Shown here one piece after another: positions 36,485-44,721 of a stretch of 54,294 nt of DNA. Below the pieces are notes generated by a model. The model saw nothing but the letters and a program-made list of their open reading frames with translations, had not been told where the DNA came from and did not search any database. How positions within the stretch are numbered: the first letter of the stretch is position 1; every line of letters starts with the position of its first letter. Both the position numbers and the translations under genes were made by a program. The stretch is from the NCBI GenBank assembly GCA_016841425.1, contig JAENZE010000011.1, forward strand, positions 1-54,294. Direction: 5' to 3'. The stretch is from Syntrophomonas sp. (GTDB taxonomy: Bacteria > Bacillota > Syntrophomonadia > Syntrophomonadales > Syntrophomonadaceae).

Positions 36485-38527
36485 ATGAAGGTTTACCCTA
36501 CAAGTAAAATTCGCAACATAGCTCTTGTTGGTCATGGAGGAACAGGTAAGACTTCACTGGCAGAAGCTATGCTCTATAATACCGGGGCTACCACGAGATT
36601 GGGGAAGGTAGATGATGGAAATACAGTAGCAGATTTTTTGCCAGAGGAAGTAAAGAAAAAGATTACTATCAGCACATCACTGGTACCCTGCGAATACAGG
36701 GACCATAAAATAAATGTATTGGACACGCCTGGTTTTGCAGATTTCTATTTTGAAGTTATCGGAGCGGCCAGAGTAGCAGATACTCTAGTAATGATGCTAT
36801 CGGCCAGTGCCGGGGTGGAAGTTCAGACCGAGGTTATTTGGGAAGACTTCCCCGATATGCCTAAACTGGTATTTGTGAATAAAATGGACCGAGAAAATGC
36901 GGATTACTACAGGGTGCTGGATCAGCTGAAAAACACCTTCTCAGATGTGGTGGTTCCAGTTCAACTTCCTATAGGTTCTGAAAGCAGCTTTAAAGGGGTA
37001 GTAGACCTGGTAAAGATGAAAGCCTACACCTTTGAAGAAGGCAGCGGAAAAATGACCGAGGGTGAAATACCCGCTGATATGATGGATGATGTGGAAATAT
37101 ACAAAGAACAGCTTATTGAAGCCGCAGCAGAAGCAGATGATGATCTATTGGCCAAATACCTGGAAGGTGAAGAATTATCCGATGCAGAAATATTGGCAGG
37201 AGTGAAGAAAGCTGCCGCTTCTGGATCTGCAGTATTTGTATTCTGTGGTTCAGCATTGAAAAATGTTGGTATTCAGCCATTCATGGATTTTGTAGTTGAT
37301 TGTGCTGCTACCCCGGAAGACAACTCCTTATATCAGGATATGGATCAGTCCAAGCTGGCCATACAGGTCTTCAAAACTATTGCCGACCCATATATCGGTC
37401 GTCTTAATATGTTCCGGGTGTTTACTGGTACCATGAAAGCTGATAATTCATATTTTAACGCCAGCAAAGAAAAAGAAGAGAGAATTGCTCAGCTGCTGGT
37501 AATGACCGGCAAGGAACAATCCGCTGTACCCGAGCTTAGTACCGGAGACATTGCCGCTGTAGCCAAGCTGAACCTTACGGCCACTGGGGATACTCTTTGC
37601 CAGAAGGCAAACCCGGTGTCCATGAGCCCTATTGAATTCCCGCAGCCTACCCTCAACATGGCGATAGAACCTAAGAGCAAAGGCGACGAAGATAAACTGA
37701 GTGGTGCTTTGCAAAGAATAAAAGAAGAGGACCCCACCATAATTATTGAAAAGAATACCGAGACCAAGCAGACCTTGTTAAAATCCATGGGAGATACTCA
37801 TGTAGATATTTTAATAGAAAAACTAAAAAGCAAATTCGGGGTAGACGTAATCAGCAAAGATATGAAAATACCATATCGCGAAACTATAAGGGCTACCGTC
37901 GAAGCAGAAGGTAAACATAAGAAACAGAGTGGCGGGCATGGACAGTATGGGCATGTTAAGATTCGTTTTGAACCCCTGGCAGAAGGTGAATTTGAATTCG
38001 GGGAGCAAGTTTTTGGCGGAGCAGTACCGCGTCAATATTTCCCGGCTGTAGAAAAAGGCCTGCAGGAAGCCCTGGACGAAGGAGTACTGGCCGGCTATCC
38101 GGTTACCAGTATAAAAGCAACCTTATTTGATGGGTCCTACCATTCTGTAGACTCCTCCGAAATGGCTTTCAAGATGGCAGCCAGACTGGCTTTCCGGAAG
38201 GGCCTGGAAGGAGCCAAACCGGTCCTCCTGGAACCAATAATGAATGTAGAGATCCTTATTCCTGAATCATTTATGGGTGACATTATTGGTGACTTGAACA
38301 GTAAGAGAGGTCGGGTCCAGGGTATGGAACCAGTTGGGAAAAAACAGCTTATCAAAGCTCAGGTTCCGCTGGCCGAGATGGCAAGATATACTATTGATCT
38401 TAAATCCATGACCCAGGGTCGGGGCAAATTTACCATGGAATATTCACATTACGAGGAAGTACCAGCTCAGAATGCTGATAAGATTATCGAGAGAGCCCGC
38501 CAGGAAAAAGAAGAAAAAGAAAAATAA
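36485..38527 (+). CDS. Elongation factor G-like GTPase (second EF-G, FusA2 type)
   Basis: 680 residues with the five-domain EF-G layout. G1 is GHGGTGKTS instead of GHIDAGKTT, G3 is DTPGFADF, and G4 is NKMD. G5 lies in CGSALKN, and domain IV has QSGGHGQYGHVKI. The histidine that follows DTPG in canonical EF-G and EF-Tu is phenylalanine here, and the switch I signature is altered, as in the 'EF-G-like' paralogues found in many Firmicutes. It is therefore probably not the main translocase. ATG at 36485 is chosen, 7 nt after GAGGAGG. Confidence 0.88.
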   Translation: MKVYPTSKIRNIALVGHGGTGKTSLAEAMLYNTGATTRLGKVDDGNTVADFLPEEVKKKITISTSLVPCEYRDHKINVLDTPGFADFYFEVIGAARVADTLVMMLSASAGVEVQTEVIWEDFPDMPKLVFVNKMDRENADYYRVLDQLKNTFSDVVVPVQLPIGSESSFKGVVDLVKMKAYTFEEGSGKMTEGEIPADMMDDVEIYKEQLIEAAAEADDDLLAKYLEGEELSDAEILAGVKKAAASGSAVFVFCGSALKNVGIQPFMDFVVDCAATPEDNSLYQDMDQSKLAIQVFKTIADPYIGRLNMFRVFTGTMKADNSYFNASKEKEERIAQLLVMTGKEQSAVPELSTGDIAAVAKLNLTATGDTLCQKANPVSMSPIEFPQPTLNMAIEPKSKGDEDKLSGALQRIKEEDPTIIIEKNTETKQTLLKSMGDTHVDILIEKLKSKFGVDVISKDMKIPYRETIRATVEAEGKHKKQSGGHGQYGHVKIRFEPLAEGEFEFGEQVFGGAVPRQYFPAVEKGLQEALDEGVLAGYPVTSIKATLFDGSYHSVDSSEMAFKMAARLAFRKGLEGAKPVLLEPIMNVEILIPESFMGDIIGDLNSKRGRVQGMEPVGKKQLIKAQVPLAEMARYTIDLKSMTQGRGKFTMEYSHYEEVPAQNADKIIERARQEKEEKEK

Positions 38528-38529
38528 AC

Positions 38530-38567
38530 GCGACAGCGCGACAGGGGACGGTTCTCTGGATGTCGCA
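38530..38567. repeat. Single REP unit upstream of the RAYT transposase
   Basis: A unit at 38537-38567 (GCGACAGGGGACGGTTCTC...TGTCGCA) preceded by the tail GCGACAG. It begins 2 nt after the stop of the EF-G-like gene and 140 bp before the transposase. No inverted partner is present. Confidence 0.88.
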
Positions 38568-38595
38568 CTCTCCTTTAATCTATGATTTTAACAAA

Positions 38596-38623
38596 AAGCC
38601 GCACATCTCGTTGCGGTTTTTTT
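38596..38623 (+). terminator. Intrinsic terminator of the EF-G-like gene
   Basis: AAGCCGCA...TGCGG followed by TTTTTTT (38617-38623). Confidence 0.75.
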
Positions 38624-38706
38624 GTGCGGTGGAAACAGGTTTTTCTTTTATCTAATCAACAAATTTGGTATAATTCTAGTCACATAACAAACAAAAGGTG
38701 GAAAAA

Positions 38707-39495
38707 ATGGCAAGATATGCAAGAAGGAAAAGCAGTAGCAAAATATACCACATTATGTTAAGAGGAATAAATCGTATGCTGGTTTTTCTTGATGACCATG
38801 ACAGGTATAGGTTTCTGGATACAATAGACAGGATGAAAAAAGAAGGGGAATATGAAATACTTGCCTACTGTCTTATGGGCAACCATGTTCATCTAATAAT
38901 GAAAGAGGGAAAAGACACCATTGAAATATCATTGAAGAGAATCGGTGTAAGTTATGCTTATTTCTTTAACAAAAAATATCACCGGGTAGGGCATGTGTTT
39001 CAGGATCGTTTTAGAAGTGAAGCCATTGAAGATGATAGCTACCTGATAGCAGCAGCCAGGTATATTCATAACAATCCGGTGAAGGCAGGCATGGTGGAAA
39101 GAGTTTGGGATTATCCATGGAGCAGCTACCATGATTACGTGAAGACCGGGCAGGCATCAGAAAAGGTAAACACTGAAATACTGTTGAGCATATTCTCGGA
39201 AGATGAAACCGTTGCTATAAGACTTTTTAAGGAGTACACAAATCAAACCTCAGAAGATAAATTTATTGATATCGATAATAATATTGAAAAGCCGGAAAAA
39301 CAGGTACTAAATCCAGTATTGATAGTAGAGGAATTATTGAAAAGCCATGGATACAAACTGGATGAAATTAGATACTTGGAGGATAAGAAAAAAAGGGACC
39401 AAACCTTAAGGGAGATTAAGGAGAAGTCCCCGCTGTCAGTCAGAGAATTGTCAAGGCTTCTTGGCATCAGCAAAGATATTATATACAGGGCATAA
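38707..39495 (+). CDS. REP-associated tyrosine transposase (RAYT, Y1/HUH family)
   Basis: 262 residues. The N-terminal domain has the Y1-transposase order: YHIMLRGINR, the HUH motif in GNHVHLIM (His60 and His62), then tyrosines in SYAYFFNKKYHRVGHVFQ, one of which is the nucleophile, and YIHNNPVKAG. The C-terminal ~100 residues include a helix-turn-helix-like segment (SVRELSRLLGISKDII) that may bind REP DNA. RAYTs are thought to mobilise REP/REPIN palindromes. Such units flank this gene: one upstream at 38537, and a full REPIN starting at the base after its stop. ATG at 38707 is 5 nt after AAAGGTGG; the in-frame GTG at 38698 overlaps that site. Confidence 0.92.
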   Translation: MARYARRKSSSKIYHIMLRGINRMLVFLDDHDRYRFLDTIDRMKKEGEYEILAYCLMGNHVHLIMKEGKDTIEISLKRIGVSYAYFFNKKYHRVGHVFQDRFRSEAIEDDSYLIAAARYIHNNPVKAGMVERVWDYPWSSYHDYVKTGQASEKVNTEILLSIFSEDETVAIRLFKEYTNQTSEDKFIDIDNNIEKPEKQVLNPVLIVEELLKSHGYKLDEIRYLEDKKKRDQTLREIKEKSPLSVRELSRLLGISKDIIYRA

Positions 39496-39574
39496 TGCGA
39501 CAGGGGACGGTTCTCGATCTGTCGCATATTTTAATAACATAAATGCGACAGATCGAGAACCGTCCCCTGTCGCA
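39496..39574. repeat. REPIN directly after the RAYT gene
   Basis: Units 39496-39526 and 39544-39574 in inverted orientation, extended by one complementary base pair, with a 15-nt loop. The unit differs from the 32206 copy mainly in the four bases after TTCTC (GATC against AATT). In both REPINs the change is present in both arms, so pairing is kept. It fills the space between two convergent stop codons. Confidence 0.93.
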
Positions 39575-39575
39575 C

Positions 39576-41834
39576 TTACCTTTTGGCTTCCCAGGTTCCG
39601 TGTATTACCTCGGTAGTATTGTTTCCAAATTTAAAGTTACCATTAAGGTAGTTATCGTTCTGCATTAGCCCATCCAGCGTGTAAGCTAATCCCTCTACCG
39701 AATCAGTCTTGATAGCCAGTATATTATCGGTAAGGGTACATTCTACATAGGTCGGCATGCCTGATGTATCAATAGCGGTTGGATTAGTTGAACCAGTGAA
39801 GTTGAGCGAACCTGTAAAAACATCGGCCTTATCAGAAGGATTTAAGATCACCTGGGCATAGATGGACTCTCCCTTCAGGCTGGTGTATTCCACTGCCTGA
39901 TCTGCCCCTTCTCCAAATATCTTGACCAGCATTTTCTCTGCCATTCCGCCGATCAGCTCCTGAGCTTTGGAACCTTCGATATTAAAGATTAAATTCCAGG
40001 TGCCGGCTAAATTGAGAATTTTTATTTCTGCCGTTCCTTCAGCCTCGGCCAGTTCCTTATCCGTTTTCCCATCCAGCAGGGTCACACTGATATCATAATC
40101 ACCTTCATCCTCATAGACATGTTCTACCACCGGTTTAGTAGTCTCAACTTCGTCAGTTCCATCACCAAAATCCCAGAGGAAAACTGGTTTTTTAGGGCTG
40201 TTCTTAACTTCGGCGGTGATTTTTACTTTTTCGTCAGGCAGGGCCTTATATTCATCAGGTACCAGGGTTATTTCAGCCGGGTCCTTCTGGAAAGTGAACT
40301 GGTTGCTTTGCAGTATCCTGCCCCCGGCTTTAACCCTCAGGAATATGGTATCTTCGTATTCTACATTATAGGTGGCTTTTGTTTCTAATTCCACCCTGGG
40401 AGCATCTTCATCCTTAGATAAGAAGAGCAGCAGCGGTCCCGGAACCATCTCTTCTGAAAATGGATCCTGTACCTGGTCAAGGTACCCCCCTTTAAAAGTA
40501 ATATTGGCCATTTTTTCTTCCTTACCTTCTCTTATCCTGAGTAGTTCCGCCGGTCCGGAATAGTAGATCTGCAAACCGGCTTCTTTCCATTCTGGATCAT
40601 CTTCCACGTAATGGGCCAGTTGAGAGTTGAGTTCGAACTGCCGATAGGTTTCGTTAGGGTCAAAGTCTTCATCTTCCTCTACCAGGATAGAGAGTTTCAA
40701 GGTCGGGAAAAAGTTGTTAATCATCTTAACATTGGCCTTAACCGCAATAGGAATTAAGACCTCACCGATATCATTGGCATAATCTACCGGCACCTCATAG
40801 GAAGTATACAGACCAGTTTTATAACTCATGTAGGTCTGGCGAACCAGGGACACGTCCTTGCCATTAAATGAGCCTGCATATGCATTACGCCCAGTCGACT
40901 TATCAACTATGGCTTTTAAGGTTGAAAATTGAGGGCTGGGGTTAGGCTTTTCTCCATTGTTAGGATTAATACCTGATGTAGAATCATAGATGGTGTCATG
41001 AGAATAAAAGTTAGCGTTGGTAAAGGTGGCCAGATTAACAAAAGTGTCTCTCAAGCTGCCGGCATAACTTACCCGGCTATCTGCCGCAGAAGCAGCATAG
41101 CTAGTTACATGGGCCGCGGATATGGATTGTTCAATAGATTCCCAGACGGGATGGGAATCGTTTCTAACATGAGCAGGCTGGGTCATATCGGATATCATAT
41201 GCATGCATTCCCCCAGGGAGCGAAAAGCTTTACCGGTATAAGCATTCCTGGCCTCGGCAGTAGTGCTGCAGGGAATGTCAATATCCCGAAAACTGACTTT
41301 CGCTATGGTAGTTGGGTTCCAGGAACCGTCTTCCGGGATCTCCATGGACTTCTTGTAATACTCCAGCGCTCTATGCCAGTTATAAGGATTCTCCTGATGG
41401 CTGAAAGCCCAGATTATAGCATCAACCGCCGTATAAAGAATACCATGGGAAGTTTCCTGATCAGTAAGCTTATGGGAGCCGGATAGGGCCAGGGGATCAT
41501 AAAAATGCTTCACACCAGAATACCCATGGGGTTCATCAGCAGAAAAGCCTCCGCTGCTCACCCATTCACTAAAGGTTCTGCCGGGATTAATTACTTCCTT
41601 GTGATTATATTCAGTCCCTGAAGATCCAGATACCGCAGGGCCCTTATAGGTAGCAGTTTCGTCAATAGGCGCGTCTTTATACTTGGGACTGCTTCCGTAC
41701 TGGAATTTGAATTGATTGATAGCTTCCTGGTTCATAGCTTCATGTGCCGGTTGTCCCCAGGCCAGGGCATATCCGGGTATTATAGTCAGTATAAAAATCC
41801 CAGTTAATATAATTGAGATTATCCGCTTCTTCAA
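39576..41834 (-). CDS. Secreted zinc-dependent phospholipase C / S1-P1-like protein with PKD domain
   Basis: About 752 residues. A signal peptide ends YALA, and the mature protein starts WGQPAHEAM. A tryptophan at the very N-terminus followed by an early His is how clostridial phospholipase C supplies zinc ligands. The catalytic region includes LGECMHMISDMTQPAHV (His, Asp and further His ligands). After ~residue 370 come beta-rich linkers, and near residues 540-605 a PKD domain (FLWDFGDGTDEV, VYEDEGDYDISVTL). The end has a strand-rich domain of unknown type. TTG at 41834 is chosen because GGGAGG lies 8 nt upstream; GTG and ATG before it overlap that site. Probably an envelope or extracellular enzyme; activity is unproven. 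Confidence 0.75.
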   Translation of the reverse strand: MKKRIISIILTGIFILTIIPGYALAWGQPAHEAMNQEAINQFKFQYGSSPKYKDAPIDETATYKGPAVSGSSGTEYNHKEVINPGRTFSEWVSSGGFSADEPHGYSGVKHFYDPLALSGSHKLTDQETSHGILYTAVDAIIWAFSHQENPYNWHRALEYYKKSMEIPEDGSWNPTTIAKVSFRDIDIPCSTTAEARNAYTGKAFRSLGECMHMISDMTQPAHVRNDSHPVWESIEQSISAAHVTSYAASAADSRVSYAGSLRDTFVNLATFTNANFYSHDTIYDSTSGINPNNGEKPNPSPQFSTLKAIVDKSTGRNAYAGSFNGKDVSLVRQTYMSYKTGLYTSYEVPVDYANDIGEVLIPIAVKANVKMINNFFPTLKLSILVEEDEDFDPNETYRQFELNSQLAHYVEDDPEWKEAGLQIYYSGPAELLRIREGKEEKMANITFKGGYLDQVQDPFSEEMVPGPLLLFLSKDEDAPRVELETKATYNVEYEDTIFLRVKAGGRILQSNQFTFQKDPAEITLVPDEYKALPDEKVKITAEVKNSPKKPVFLWDFGDGTDEVETTKPVVEHVYEDEGDYDISVTLLDGKTDKELAEAEGTAEIKILNLAGTWNLIFNIEGSKAQELIGGMAEKMLVKIFGEGADQAVEYTSLKGESIYAQVILNPSDKADVFTGSLNFTGSTNPTAIDTSGMPTYVECTLTDNILAIKTDSVEGLAYTLDGLMQNDNYLNGNFKFGNNTTEVIHGTWEAKR

Positions 41835-41849
41835 TATCATCACCTCCCG

Positions 41850-42575
41850 CTACATCTGGACAATGACCCAGCGGTCTTGTTCTTTCATAAATAATATAGA
41901 AAAAGTGTAGTCGTCACACTGTATTTCATATTCAGCAATCCGGTTAAACTCTGGTTCTTCCAGGCCTTCGTCGATGGATAAAAACGTCATCTGCGCTGTT
42001 TTTAAATCATCGGCCATTTCCGGCATTAGTTCCGTACTCTGGGCAAGTATGGAACGGTAGAATTCCTGCTGGTCAGCGGCAAAGAAACTGACCGCTTCAT
42101 CCACGTTCTGGTTTTCCAGGGCTAGAGAATAATCCTTGATTACACCGTCAATTACCTTTTTCTGCTCCTTGTAGTCCGCTTGTTTTTTCCAGGCCTGGTC
42201 CGGAGAACTTCCCACCGGCATACCTTTGCTCATCAGAACATAAGCCGAGGCAGATAATATTATTACTATAATGGCAGTTAATATAATTGGCAGTGGACGA
42301 AGTTTTGCTCCAGGCTTACTTTCTGACTCATGTATGTTTTCCTCAGCCTTGTAATCATGTTTAACAGTGTGGGGAGTTGATGAATTTGGAACTATGCTGC
42401 TGTTCTCTCCAAAGAGTTCCGGAATTTTAGATGCTAATACCCATTCACTTAAGCCTTCATTCCATACCAGATCCTGCGGTAAAAGCCTTCCCTTCCTGGC
42501 GAATTCTTTCATCTGTTCCAGGGAATAGGGGCCGAATTGCTGATCATCTCTTGCCAAATACCATTGCTCTGCCAC
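41850..42575 (-). CDS. GYF_2-domain membrane protein
   Basis: 241 residues. The N-terminal ~50 residues match the GYF_2 (DUF4339) fold (WYLARDDQQFGPYSLEQM...LVWNEGLSEWV), which in bacteria sits on the cytoplasmic side and binds peptide partners. A Pro/Ser-rich linker leads to one membrane helix (about residues 95-115) and an outer domain with helical and beta segments, DUF4878/NTF2-like in appearance. The next gene downstream, the phospholipase-like protein, begins 15 bp after its stop, so they form an operon. The function is unknown. Confidence 0.7.
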   Translation of the reverse strand: MAEQWYLARDDQQFGPYSLEQMKEFARKGRLLPQDLVWNEGLSEWVLASKIPELFGENSSIVPNSSTPHTVKHDYKAEENIHESESKPGAKLRPLPIILTAIIVIILSASAYVLMSKGMPVGSSPDQAWKKQADYKEQKKVIDGVIKDYSLALENQNVDEAVSFFAADQQEFYRSILAQSTELMPEMADDLKTAQMTFLSIDEGLEEPEFNRIAEYEIQCDDYTFSILFMKEQDRWVIVQM

Positions 42576-42760
42576 TATCCAATCCTCCTGCTATTATTTC
42601 TGATTCAGAAATTCTTAACGATTACATTCTAGCATATTAACCTATGGAATATTGAAACAAGATATGCAAAAAAAGAAACAATTTATACCCATGTTGATGT
42701 TTTGGATTTTGGTAGAAGTCAGGTATGGCAAGGACATATCCAGGGGAGTCAATGGATAGA

Positions 42761-42925
42761 GGAGAATTCATTCTCCGCTAAAGGGCAGCATATGTCATAC
42801 ATCCGTAGAGGAGAATTCATTCTCCTGTAAAGGGCAGCATATATCGTACATCCGTCATTCTCCCCGTGTCAACCGCGAATAAATTCGCAGCTACTCTCCC
42901 AGGTAGGGGAGAATTCATTCTCCCC
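42761..42925. repeat. Hairpin-repeat cluster A
   Basis: GGAGAATTCATTCTCC at 42761-42776 and 42810-42825 (49-bp period, sharing the linker AAAGGGCAGCATAT...TACATCCGT). A half copy CATTCTCC lies at 42856-42863, and GGGGAGAATTCATTCTCCCC at 42906-42925. A related hairpin CGGAGAAT/ATTCTCTG lies at 43303-43320. The stem flanks differ between copies but stay complementary in the last full copy (GGGG/CCCC). Confidence 0.85.
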
Positions 42926-42957
42926 GGGAAGATAAAGAACATTCTTAAATTAACATA

Positions 42958-43245
42958 TTACCAGCGATGGTTGCGTGGAATCTCAGATTCAAAAGGAGTT
43001 AGTATTGGTTCCGAGATATATACAAAATGATAATGGGTGGATTGATCACATGAAATAACGGGAGGGCATGCGATCAAACTGCAGGCAGCATAAACAGCAC
43101 CGGCAGCAGAGATTACAAATGCCAGCAGATAGGCGGGATTCTCAGTATAAAACAAGGCTAATAAAGATAATTCGCTTATCAACCATTCTGTCATTAACAA
43201 GATCAAGATAAAGAAATTCTTATTCATAACCAAATTATTAACCAT
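42958..43245 (-). CDS. Possible small membrane protein
   Basis: About 95 residues with two hydrophobic helices (FFILILLMTEWLISELSLLAL and AYLLAFVISAAGAVYAACS) and a polar C-terminus. No clear ribosome site precedes any of the candidate starts (43260 TTG, 43245 ATG, 43227 ATG), and the frame lies among repeats. The hydrophobic pattern supports a real protein; the poor start argues against it. Confidence 0.35.
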   Translation of the reverse strand: MVNNLVMNKNFFILILLMTEWLISELSLLALFYTENPAYLLAFVISAAGAVYAACSLIACPPVISCDQSTHYHFVYISEPILTPFESEIPRNHRW

Positions 43246-43395
43246 TACCGGCCGATTCAAACAGGGTCAGAGGGTAACTTGCTAGAACGGCTTAAAAAAG
43301 ATCGGAGAATGTATTCTCTGCCCCTAACACCGATAAATCGTTTTTAATTGCGAAAAAACATAAATAAATTCTCCATTAAGGCCCGATAAGGCGGA

Positions 43396-43434
43396 TGCGA
43401 CAAAACGAGAACCGTCCCCTGTCGCACTGTCGCA
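43396..43434. repeat. Single REP unit (inverted orientation) with tail
   Basis: TGCGACAAAACGAGAACCGT...CCCTGTCGCA at 43396-43426 followed by CTGTCGCA. This is the minus-strand form of the unit seen at 32206, 38537 and 39496. It lies about 110 bp before the orphan regulator. Confidence 0.88.
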
Positions 43435-43545
43435 TTGTTGTTTTCACCCATATGTAATATAATTTTAACCAGTCATAGTAATAATTGCCTATCTATTTAA
43501 GCAAGTGCTGTAAAATATCAAAACAAAGTTGAACGGGGATATTGA

Positions 43546-44202
43546 ATGAATCAGATTAAAATATTGTTGTGCAGTGATTCACCATTATATACACAGAGCT
43601 TGTCTATTGCATTTAAGGAACATTATGCCTTTAAAGTAGTAGACAATATCAAATCAGCGGAGTTAATCAATGCTGCCCTTCGAATTCAGCCGGATGTAGT
43701 GCTATGGAAGCTGGATGATGCAGGACTCTTGTATTCCATAAGCGAACTTAGAAGTAGATGCCCCCTGGTGCTGCTGGTATTAGTGGTAGAAGATCCCAAT
43801 AAGTTTGATATGATTCAAATGCTTAAGAGTGACATTCGTGGGTGTCTGCCTTCTAGACTGCTGCCTGCTCAAATTGTTAATTCCGTAGAAATGATTGTTC
43901 ACGCCGGGATCGTCTGCCTGGCTCGCTTAAGCCCGGAACACTTTAATACTGCGTTGGAAGCAAAAGAATCCCTGGACTTAGACTCCTTAACCGTCCGGGA
44001 ACGTGAAGTGCTGTCCCTGTTGAGTGAAAATTGTTCCAACCAGGAAATAGCTGCTACCTTGCAGCTGTCAGAATCAACAGTAAAAACTCATCTCAGCAAT
44101 GGTTTTAAGAAATTAAAAGTCCGCAACCGTACCGAGGCAATGAGGATATTGTTTAATAATGATCTTAACCAGCAGAAACCTCAGCAAGAGGGGACCCGGT
44201 AA
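43546..44202 (+). CDS. Orphan LuxR/NarL-family regulator with pseudo-receiver domain
   Basis: 218 residues. A response-regulator-like N-terminus (residues 1-120) is followed by a LuxR helix-turn-helix (LTVREREVLSLLSEN...IAATLQLSESTVKTHLS). The phospho-acceptor is absent: the segment QPDVVLWK has lysine at residue 55 where Asp is expected. One acidic residue of the N-terminal pair is serine, and the conserved Lys of the last strand is replaced (DIRGCLPS). It should therefore work without phosphorylation, by ligand, partner or abundance. It precedes a complete two-component pair and the surface-protein cluster, and is a plausible regulator of both. The ribosome site is weak (ACGGGG). Confidence 0.85.
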   Translation: MNQIKILLCSDSPLYTQSLSIAFKEHYAFKVVDNIKSAELINAALRIQPDVVLWKLDDAGLLYSISELRSRCPLVLLVLVVEDPNKFDMIQMLKSDIRGCLPSRLLPAQIVNSVEMIVHAGIVCLARLSPEHFNTALEAKESLDLDSLTVREREVLSLLSENCSNQEIAATLQLSESTVKTHLSNGFKKLKVRNRTEAMRILFNNDLNQQKPQQEGTR

Positions 44203-44383
44203 TCGCTTAAACAATTACCAGGAAGAAAAAGCAAGAATAACGATTATAATAAGCAATCGTTGACCAAATAGGTATTCGATTGTTTTATTGTTTTCTGACT
44301 GTTGCACTATTGTGAATGTCGAATAAACCAGAATCTGAGCCGTTATTTATTTATAATAATGAACTGGATAATGGGACATAAGC

Positions 44384-44490
44384 TTTAGTACTGTAGGAGA
44401 AAAGTACTAAACATCACTAGAACTCCTGGAGTACAAGATAAAGGCATAAAAACGGGAACATTGCCTTATTCCCCTGACGAAAAGTACTAA
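44384..44490 (+). promoter_or_regulatory. Inverted and direct TTTAGTACT/AGTACTAAA sites before the kinase gene
   Basis: TTTAGTACT (44384-44392) and AGTACTAAA (44403-44411) form a perfect 9-bp inverted repeat with a 10-bp spacer. GAAAAGTACTAA (44399-44410) recurs at 44479-44490, exactly 80 bp on. In a 519-bp region without genes this looks like an operator for a dimeric regulator, possibly the LuxR-type proteins on either side. Confidence 0.5.
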
Positions 44491-44721
44491 TACCGTGCTA
44501 ACATGACATAAAATGGTATATATTATCCGGTTAACGATAAAAGCGGGAATAGAGGGCTAATTACCAAATTCGAAGTACCAATTACAGATATAATCTACCT
44601 GGACTATTTTCCAACTTACGGTGAATAGAAAATTTAAGTCATAGCATAGTAAGCTAAGGTTACCATTCTGTATAGAGAGATAATTCCGGCAGTATGGAAT
44701 AGCTGTTAGCGAGGTTTACTC

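Noticed and set aside
44322-44357. Third copy of the surface promoter module (AATAAACCA followed by TATAAT)
   Set aside because: The GTGTAG and ACTAAAGTATA blocks are missing and the distance to the -10 is about 10 bp shorter; it may be chance.
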